Shown one piece after another: positions 58,594 to 64,000 of a DNA stretch of 64,000 nucleotides. Both the position numbers and the translations under genes were made by a program. The stretch covers positions 1 through 64,000 of the forward strand of contig NZ_BJMN01000038.1 in assembly GCF_006539185.1 (NCBI RefSeq). The letters are read 5' to 3'. The DNA comes from Streptomyces gardneri. Its GTDB lineage: Bacteria > Actinomycetota > Actinomycetes > Streptomycetales > Streptomycetaceae. The notes below the pieces were generated by a model. It was not told the origin of the DNA, searched no databases, and saw nothing but the letters and a program-made list of their open reading frames with translations. The first letter of the stretch is position 1. Each line of letters starts with the position of its first letter.

Positions 58594-59382
58594 TCACAGA
58601 TGTGCCTCCAGGGCGTCACGGAGCCGGCGCAGCAGGGCGATGTCGGGGTCTGCCACCTGCGGGGCCGCCAGGAGCGGTTGCGGGGGCGGTACGGGGCCGG
58701 GGTCGGGTTGGGGATCCGGCTCCGGCGGGGTCTCGACGAGCCCGGCCGCGGCGAGCCGCCGGACGTCGAGGAGTGTGTGGAAGGCGGGGCGGCCGAGCAG
58801 CCGGGCGAGGTCCGCCGGGGTCCGCTCCCCGTCGGCGGCGGCGAGCAGGGCGCGCTGCCGGGCCCCGACGGTCTGGCCGGGGGCGGCGGGGCGCGGCACG
58901 ACCGGGGCGCTGTCGACGGTGGCGTACGGCCAGACGGCGTCGAGGAGTTCGCGGCGGCGGACGGTCTCGCGCTCGACGGCCTCGGCGGAGACCGGCCGCA
59001 CCGTGCCGAACCAGTGGCCCACCCCGTACCGGAAGCGGGTCGGCCCGCTGGTGGGGGAGAGGGCGAAGAAGGCCGCGTCGAAGACGGCGCCGAGGTGGCA
59101 GATCTCCAGCTCGCCGTCGTGCAGCCGGCCGCTGTCGACGAGGAAGCGGCCGACGGCGCGGTGGGCGCCGGCCCGGTCGACGGCCTCGTCCCAGCCCTCG
59201 CGGGGCAGGCGCCCGCCGGTGGTCAGGAGGACGTCGACGCCGGGGGCGGCGGGGCTCTCGGCGTGCACGACGCGGCCGTCGACCAGATAGAGCGTGCCGT
59301 GGTCGCGCAGCAGCGCGCCGGTGGCTCTCTCGGCGGCGAGCCGGACCAGCATCGGGGAGACGGGGGTGGCGACGGCGGTCAT
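58594..59382 (-). CDS. PATAN/DUF4388-like regulator
   Basis: 262 aa, ATG overlapping the stop of the upstream roadblock gene (ATGA, 59379-59382). The N-terminal half has the PATAN/DUF4388 pattern: ATGALLRDHGTLYLVDGRVVHAE, then VDVLLTTGGRLPREGWDEA, VGRFLVDSGRLHDGEL. The C-terminal part (about 185-230; TPADLARLLGRPAFHTLLDVRRLAAAGLVE) looks like a winged-helix-like segment. PATAN domains in cyanobacteria and myxobacteria connect receiver or roadblock signalling to motility. Here it is sandwiched between roadblock proteins and no receiver is encoded nearby. Confidence 0.75.
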   Translation of the reverse strand: MTAVATPVSPMLVRLAAERATGALLRDHGTLYLVDGRVVHAESPAAPGVDVLLTTGGRLPREGWDEAVDRAGAHRAVGRFLVDSGRLHDGELEICHLGAVFDAAFFALSPTSGPTRFRYGVGHWFGTVRPVSAEAVERETVRRRELLDAVWPYATVDSAPVVPRPAAPGQTVGARQRALLAAADGERTPADLARLLGRPAFHTLLDVRRLAAAGLVETPPEPDPQPDPGPVPPPQPLLAAPQVADPDIALLRRLRDALEAHL

Positions 59383-59771
59383 CCGAGGACCAGCCTCTCG
59401 GCGAGATCGCGGAGCCGGATCCGGGCGAGGGCGAGGTTGCCGGTGTCGCGGTCGAGCCAGAGGTGGAGGAAGACGCTGCTGTCGAAGGAGGTCTCGACGA
59501 AGCGGATGACGTGGTAGCCGGCGCGGGTGGTGACGATCAGGTCCTCGACGGGCGGGCCGTCGGAGGGTATGTCCCCCTCCGCCACGAAGGAGTCGAACTC
59601 GGCGGCGGACCGGGCGAGTTCGGCCGTCTCGGCGGCCGTCGTCTCGTGGTCGCCGACCGGTGAGTCCCCCGCGGTCCCGAGCGCGAGCCCGCTGGTCCAG
59701 TCGACCAGGGAGGCTCCGCGAGCGCCTGGCACGGCCATGGCCTCCAGCAGGCACTCGTCGATTCCGGGCAC
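59379..59771 (-). CDS. Roadblock/LC7-domain protein A
   Basis: 130 aa, GTG start with GGAGG upstream. ECLLEAMAVPGARGASLVDWTSGLALGTAGD, HETTAAETAELARSAAEFDSFV, VEDLIVTTRAGYHVIRFVETSFDSSVFLHLWLD and LALARIRLRDLAERLVLG (in parts) match protein C (57739-58110) element by element. First gene of the four-gene cluster. Likely forms homodimers or mixed dimers with B or C. Confidence 0.88.
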   Translation of the reverse strand: MPGIDECLLEAMAVPGARGASLVDWTSGLALGTAGDSPVGDHETTAAETAELARSAAEFDSFVAEGDIPSDGPPVEDLIVTTRAGYHVIRFVETSFDSSVFLHLWLDRDTGNLALARIRLRDLAERLVLG

Positions 59772-59910
59772 GCAGATTCCCCTCCCGATACGGCGCGCGA
59801 ACGAACGGCGGTGACGGTGACGTTACTGAACGTTCCGGCTCGCGGAGGGTGTTCTGGCATTTTCCATCGGAACATGCCCGAGGGTGGCGGGAATTGACCG
59901 CCCGTGCTCG

Positions 59911-60390
59911 TCAGGCGCGGGACTCGACCGCGTTCGCGATCTCGGACAGGTCCTTCGCGAGCGCCTTGGCGACGGCCTTCGCGCCGAAGCGGGCGAGCAG
60001 ACGGGCGACGAATCCGGGGGTGCGGCCGGCCGCCGGGCGGGCCGAGAAGGCCATCCGCAGGGTCGTGGCGCCCTCGCCGTCGGCCTTGAGGGTGATCTCG
60101 GAAACGTAGTGCATGCCGTGCGACTCGGCGACCGTGACGTACCGGTCGGGCGGCACGCACTCGGTCACGGTCATCTCCTCCGTGGCCTCCTTGCCCAGCA
60201 TCTTCCGCGTCTCGCGCCAGCGCGTGCCCACGCCGAAGCCGCCCTCGGTGAGCACCTCGACCTTCTGGACGCCCGAGAGGACGCGGGGCATGTCCCGCAG
60301 GTCGGTGATCGACTCCCAGACGCGCCCGGGGGAGGCGGCGACCCGGCGCTCGACGACGACCGAGGTGGTGTCCGTACCCGTTCCAGTCAT
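59911..60390 (-). CDS. SRPBCC (START-like) family protein
   Basis: 159 aa. TSVVVERRVAASPGRVWESITDLRDMPRVLSGVQKVEVL is the typical opening of the polyketide cyclase/SRPBCC fold (quoted in parts), followed by GTRWRETRKMLGKEATEEMTV and TLRMAFSARPAAG. A deep hydrophobic pocket is expected; ligand unknown. No signal peptide. Encoded next to the decarboxylase gene on the same strand, with 147 bp between. Confidence 0.87.
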   Translation of the reverse strand: MTGTGTDTTSVVVERRVAASPGRVWESITDLRDMPRVLSGVQKVEVLTEGGFGVGTRWRETRKMLGKEATEEMTVTECVPPDRYVTVAESHGMHYVSEITLKADGEGATTLRMAFSARPAAGRTPGFVARLLARFGAKAVAKALAKDLSEIANAVESRA

Positions 60391-60537
60391 GTCCTCATCG
60401 AAGCCGTGCCGCCGCGCCCGCGCTACCCGAAAGGCCCGCCCGCGCTACCGGGCGCCCCCCTGTCCGCGCGATCGGCCCGCGCGATCGGCCCGCGCGATCC
60501 GGCGGGCCGGTCCGTGTGTTCGGGCCGCCCGCCCGCG

Positions 60538-61854
60538 CTACCGGACGAGGGCGTTCGCGTGTGCCCCGCCCGCCTCCGCGACGATCTCGTCGAGCGTCTG
60601 GGCCTTCCGCACCGTCGAGAACGTCACCGCCCCGTCGTCGGCCACCGTGAAGCCGTGGATCGCGGGCCGGGGCAGGCTGTTGTACGCGTAGTGGTGGGCG
60701 AAGCAGTACGCGCCGGTGTCCGGGACGGCCACGACGTCCCCCGGGTGCAGCAGCGGCAGCTCCCGGCCGGTGGCGAGCAGGTCCCCGGCGAAGCAGGCGG
60801 GGCCCGCCACGTCCTGGACGGTGACGTCCCCGGCGCGGGGGCGGCCCTCGGCGTCGTACGCGAGGATCCGCAGCGGCCAGGAGTCGGGGGCGTAGACCGT
60901 GCGGGTGGCGAGCTGGACGCCCGCGTGGGTGACGGCGATCGGGCGGCCCCCGGAGGTCTTCGTGTACTCGACCCGGGCGAGGACCGTGCCGTGCTTGGCG
61001 AGCAGGGAGCGGCCGAACTCGGTGACGAGCCGGTAGCGGCCGTCGAGGAGTCCGGGCGCGGTGTCGGCGAGCAGCCGGGCGTACTCGGCGTACGTCGGTG
61101 TCTCCTCGTCGGAGGTGAAGTTGACCGGCAGGCCGCCGCCGATGTCGAGGGTGTCGATCTGCTGCCGGCCCGCCTTGTGGTTGATCTCCTCGGCGAGGGC
61201 GTAGGCCTCCCCGACGCCTTCGGCCATCAGGGCGAGCGGGACGCCCTGGGAGCCGGTGTGGGTGTGCAGCCGGGTGAGCCACGGGCGGTCCAGATAGGCC
61301 TGGACGACGGCCGCGCGGGAGCCCTCGTCGCGGAGTGCCACGCCGAATTTGGAGGTGGCGGTCGCGGTCGAGAGCGCACCGATGGAACCGGCCCCGACCT
61401 GCGGGTTCACCCGGAGTCCGAGGGGCGAGGCGGTGGGGGCGGAGGCGACGAGCGCGTCGAGGCGGTCCAGCTCCTGGAGGTTGTCGGCGTTGACGGCGAT
61501 CCCGAGCGCGAGGGCCTGGCGCAGCTCGGCCGGGGTCTTGGCGGGGGAGTCGAGCACGGTGTGGGTGGGCGGGATCCCGGCGGCGCGGGCGAGGGCGAGC
61601 TCGCCGGGGCTGGCGACCTCGACGCCGAGCCCCGCGTCGTGGAGGAGGCGCAGGACGGGGACGAGCGGGGCGGCCTTGACGGCGAAGGCGTGGAGGACGC
61701 GGGTGTCGGTGACGGCGGCGAAAGCGCTGGTCAGGGCGGCGGCGGAGGCGAGGATGCCGGTGGTGTCGAGGAGCGCGACGACGGGTTCGGCGGGGGAGAG
61801 GAGTCCTTGGTCGACGGAGGCTCGGACGGCGAGATCACGGCGGTAGGAGGCCAT
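60538..61854 (-). CDS. Fold-type III PLP decarboxylase (DapDC/ODC-like)
   Basis: 438 aa from the ATG at 61854 (GAGGA upstream). Alanine-racemase-type TIM barrel: LHAFAVKAAPLVPVL with the PLP Lys, GLGVEVASPGELALA, HTHTGSQGVPLALM, DIGGGLPVNF (PLP phosphate loop), and a C-terminal beta domain with GPACFAGDLLATGRELP containing the dimer-contributed Cys, and YNSLPRPAIHGF. This is the diaminopimelate/ornithine/arginine decarboxylase family. The substrate is not fixed by the motifs I can see; the true lysA usually lies elsewhere in Streptomyces, so a polyamine or biosynthetic role is possible. Confidence 0.85.
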   Translation of the reverse strand: MASYRRDLAVRASVDQGLLSPAEPVVALLDTTGILASAAALTSAFAAVTDTRVLHAFAVKAAPLVPVLRLLHDAGLGVEVASPGELALARAAGIPPTHTVLDSPAKTPAELRQALALGIAVNADNLQELDRLDALVASAPTASPLGLRVNPQVGAGSIGALSTATATSKFGVALRDEGSRAAVVQAYLDRPWLTRLHTHTGSQGVPLALMAEGVGEAYALAEEINHKAGRQQIDTLDIGGGLPVNFTSDEETPTYAEYARLLADTAPGLLDGRYRLVTEFGRSLLAKHGTVLARVEYTKTSGGRPIAVTHAGVQLATRTVYAPDSWPLRILAYDAEGRPRAGDVTVQDVAGPACFAGDLLATGRELPLLHPGDVVAVPDTGAYCFAHHYAYNSLPRPAIHGFTVADDGAVTFSTVRKAQTLDEIVAEAGGAHANALVR

Positions 61855-61904
61855 GCGGCCCATCCTCGTCCATGGCTTCACCGGTACGGGTGAGGGCCGC
61901 CCTG

Positions 61905-61940
61905 TTGACTACAACTATTCAGCGCGCCAAGATGTGAATA
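61905..61940 (+). promoter_or_regulatory. hutU promoter and TATTCA-N13-TGAATA operator
   Basis: TTGACT (61905-61910), 17 bases, CAAGAT (61928-61933) gives a good promoter for hutU. TATTCA (61916-61921) and TGAATA (61935-61940) form a perfect 6-bp inverted repeat that brackets the -10 box, a likely repressor site. The region is shared with the divergent decarboxylase gene. Confidence 0.6.
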
Positions 61941-61968
61941 TCTGATCGACATTCGAGGAGGCACCCCC

Positions 61969-63660
61969 ATGTCAGGACCCCGCCCCGTCCGAGCAGCACG
62001 CGGTACGGAACTGAGCGCCCTGGGATGGCAGCAGGAAGCCGCCCTCCGGATGCTCCAGAACAACCTCGACCCCGAGGTCGCCGAGCACCCCGACAAGCTC
62101 GTCGTCTACGGCGGCACCGGCAAGGCCGCCCGCGACTGGCGCTCGTACGACGCCATGGTCCGCACGCTGCGCACGCTGAAGCAGGACGAGACGATGCTCG
62201 TCCAGTCCGGCCGCCCCGTCGGCGTCATGCAGACCCACGAGTGGGCGCCGCGCGTCCTCATCGCCAACTCCAACCTGGTCGGCGACTGGGCGAACTGGGA
62301 GGAGTTCCGGCGCCTGGAGGCCCTCGGCCTCACCATGTACGGCCAGATGACGGCCGGCTCCTGGATCTACATCGGCACCCAGGGCATCCTCCAGGGCACC
62401 TACGAGACCTTCGCCGCCGTCGCCGCCAAGAAGTTCAACGGCACCCTCGCCGGCACGATCACCCTCACCGCCGGCCTCGGCGGCATGGGCGGCGCCCAGC
62501 CGCTCGCCGTGACGATGAACGACGGCGTCGCCATCTGCATCGACGTCGACCCGCGCGCCATCGAGCGCCGCATCGAGCACCGCTACCTGGACGTCAAGGC
62601 CGACAACCTCGCCCACGCCCTCCAGCTCGCCGTCGAGGCGCGCGACGCCCGCCGCCCGCTCTCCATCGGCCTCCTCGGCAACGCCGCCGAGCTGCTCCCG
62701 CAGATGCTCGCCGAGGGCGCCCCGATCGACATCGTGACGGACCAGACCTCCGCCCACGACCCGCTCGCCTACCTCCCCGTCGGCATCGCCTTCGAGGACA
62801 TGGCCGACGCGGCGGCGAAGGACCCGGCCGGCTTCACCCAGCGCTCGCGCGAGTCCATGGCCAAGCACGTCGAGGCCATGGTCGGCTTCATGGACGCCGG
62901 CTCCGAGGTCTTCGACTACGGCAACTCGATCCGCGGCGAGGCGCAGCTCGCCGGCTACGACCGGGCCTTCGCCTTCCCCGGCTTCGTCCCCGCCTACATC
63001 CGTCCGCTGTTCTGTGAGGGCAAGGGCCCCTTCCGCTGGGCCGCCCTCTCCGGCGAGGCCTCCGACATCCACAAGACGGACAAGGCGATCCTGGAGCTCT
63101 TCCCGGAGAACGAGTCCCTCCACCGCTGGATCAAGATGGCGGGCGAGCGCGTCCACTTCCAGGGCCTCCCGGCGCGCATCTGCTGGCTCGGCCAGGGCGA
63201 GCGCGACAAGGCCGGCGACATGTTCAACGACATGGTCGGCAACGGCACCCTCGCCGCACCCCTCGCGATCGGCCGCGACCACCTCGACTGCGGCTCGGTG
63301 GCCTCCCCGTACCGCGAGACCGAGGCCATGCTCGACGGCTCCGACGCCATCGCCGACTGGCCGCTGCTCAACGCCATGGTCAACGTCGCCTCCGGCGCCT
63401 CCTGGGTCTCCCTCCACCACGGCGGCGGCGTCGGCATGGGCCGCTCCATCCACGCGGGCCAGGTCACGGTCGCCGACGGCACCCCGCTCGCCGGCGAGAA
63501 GATCCGCCGCGTGCTCACCAACGACCCGGGCATGGGCGTCATCCGCCACGTCGACGCGGGCTACGACATCGCGGAGCGGGTCGCCGACGAGAAGGGCGTC
63601 CGCGTCCCGATGCGCGAGGGCTCCGACGAGGAGACCTCCGGCACCGAGGCCTCCGCGTGA
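61969..63660 (+). CDS. hutU: Urocanate hydratase
   Basis: 563 aa, ATG with GAGGAGG upstream. Histidine degradation, second step: urocanate to imidazolonepropionate, with tightly bound NAD+. Family marks: DPEVAEHPDKLVVYGGTGKAARDW at the start (in part), TAGLGGMGGAQPLAVTMN (NAD-binding), the urocanase signature FQGLPARICWLG with Cys405, and GGGVGMGRSIHAG near the C-terminus. Its stop overlaps the GTG of the amidohydrolase gene, so the two are in one operon. Promoter and operator lie directly upstream. Confidence 0.97.
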   Translation: MSGPRPVRAARGTELSALGWQQEAALRMLQNNLDPEVAEHPDKLVVYGGTGKAARDWRSYDAMVRTLRTLKQDETMLVQSGRPVGVMQTHEWAPRVLIANSNLVGDWANWEEFRRLEALGLTMYGQMTAGSWIYIGTQGILQGTYETFAAVAAKKFNGTLAGTITLTAGLGGMGGAQPLAVTMNDGVAICIDVDPRAIERRIEHRYLDVKADNLAHALQLAVEARDARRPLSIGLLGNAAELLPQMLAEGAPIDIVTDQTSAHDPLAYLPVGIAFEDMADAAAKDPAGFTQRSRESMAKHVEAMVGFMDAGSEVFDYGNSIRGEAQLAGYDRAFAFPGFVPAYIRPLFCEGKGPFRWAALSGEASDIHKTDKAILELFPENESLHRWIKMAGERVHFQGLPARICWLGQGERDKAGDMFNDMVGNGTLAAPLAIGRDHLDCGSVASPYRETEAMLDGSDAIADWPLLNAMVNVASGASWVSLHHGGGVGMGRSIHAGQVTVADGTPLAGEKIRRVLTNDPGMGVIRHVDAGYDIAERVADEKGVRVPMREGSDEETSGTEASA

Positions 63661-64000
63661 GCGAGACCTTCCACGCCATGTGGCGCTCGCTGCGGCCCAT
63701 CGGCCGCAGCGACGCCTCGGGCGGCTACCGCCGCTACGCCTGGACCGCGGCCGACGCCGACTGCCGGCTCTGGTTCCGGATGCAGGCCGAGGCCCGCCGC
63801 CTCGACGTCGAGACCGACCGGAACGGCAACCAGTGGGCCTGGCTCGGCGACCCGACGGCCGGTGACGCGGTCGTCACCGGCTCCCACCTGGACTCCGTCC
63901 CCGACGGCGGCGCCTTCGACGGCCCCCTCGGTGTCGTCTCCGCCTTCGCCGCGCTCGACGAACTCCGCGCGCGCGGCGCCGTGTTCGAGAGGCCGCTCGC
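63657..64000 (+). CDS. M20-family zinc amidohydrolase, truncated by the window
   Basis: First 114 codons of a longer gene; GTG overlapping the hutU stop (GTGA). VTGSHLDSVPDGGAFDGPLGV carries the metal-binding His and Asp of allantoate/N-carbamoyl amino acid amidohydrolases (M20; in part). In Streptomyces hut regions such a gene follows hutU and is usually labelled allantoate amidohydrolase; here it may act on a histidine-degradation product such as formiminoglutamate. The rest lies outside the window. Confidence 0.85.
   Translation, partial: MSETFHAMWRSLRPIGRSDASGGYRRYAWTAADADCRLWFRMQAEARRLDVETDRNGNQWAWLGDPTAGDAVVTGSHLDSVPDGGAFDGPLGVVSAFAALDELRARGAVFERPL

Noticed and set aside
57739..59771. 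Classical conservon (cvn) operon
   Set aside because: No sensor kinase, DUF742 or GTPase gene is present beside the roadblock genes; the next genes are RpiR and SRPBCC.

Overview
The window is a stretch of Streptomyces chromosome. The evidence is a very high GC content with strong GC bias at third codon positions, a tRNA-Leu with anticodon UAA (bldA), paired resuscitation-promoting-factor genes, and a gene order that matches the actinobacterial block mfd - mazG - eno - divIC - DUF501 - ppx. It contains one tRNA, no rRNA and no CRISPR array. It has two small mobile-element traces: an IS5-type transposase tail at the left edge and a 196-bp MITE-like element at 46.9-47.1 kb.

Layout. 0-5.1 kb: transposase remnant, a secreted I36/FG-GAP protein, and a MacB-type ABC ATPase/permease pair. 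5.3-8.8 kb: mfd. 8.9-30.2 kb: about 21 kb of accessory and lineage-specific genes sitting between mfd and the mazG group. These are a membrane NACHT NTPase with a compositionally odd middle, a secreted SGNH hydrolase (with a TTA codon), a TetR/SCO6745-family pair, two divergent secreted nucleases, a GNAT protein, a lipoprotein (with a TTA codon), a DUF4352 protein, an orphan N6-methylase-like protein with an HPPF motif, a Ser/Thr kinase pair, LppU, DUF2625/GNAT, a Sel1-like protein, and a YfhO/CsbB-type glycosylation pair. 30.2-41.0 kb: growth and cell-wall block (SurA-like lipoprotein, mazG, flavohaemoglobin, P450, two Rpf-LysM muralytic proteins, a c-di-AMP riboswitch in front of rpfA, eno, divIC, DUF501, ppx). 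41.3-48.3 kb: ndh, cyclopropane synthase, a second MacB-type ABC operon interrupted by the MITE, and bldA. 48.5-56.5 kb: a Bax-inhibitor-1 family protein, a TetR/hydrolase pair with two palindromic operators, hypotheticals, thiolase, a second SGNH hydrolase and cystathionine beta-synthase. 56.8-64.0 kb: an RpiR regulator, a roadblock/PATAN cassette, an SRPBCC protein, a PLP decarboxylase, and the start of a hut region (hutU and a truncated M20 amidohydrolase).

How the genes fit together. The central block links central metabolism (eno, ppx, mazG) to division (divIC) and to wall remodelling on germination (Rpf proteins under c-di-AMP control). Secreted hydrolases and nucleases are numerous. 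Two of the secreted-protein genes carry a rare TTA codon inside the signal peptide, so their translation should depend on the bldA tRNA encoded in the same window. The two ABC ATPase/permease pairs are paralogues. Many genes have an apparent -10 hexamer exactly 6 nt before the start codon, which implies leaderless transcripts.

Limits: all family names come from reading motifs and recalled family architecture. No database search was run. Start codons are chosen from ribosome-binding sites, signal peptides and overlaps.
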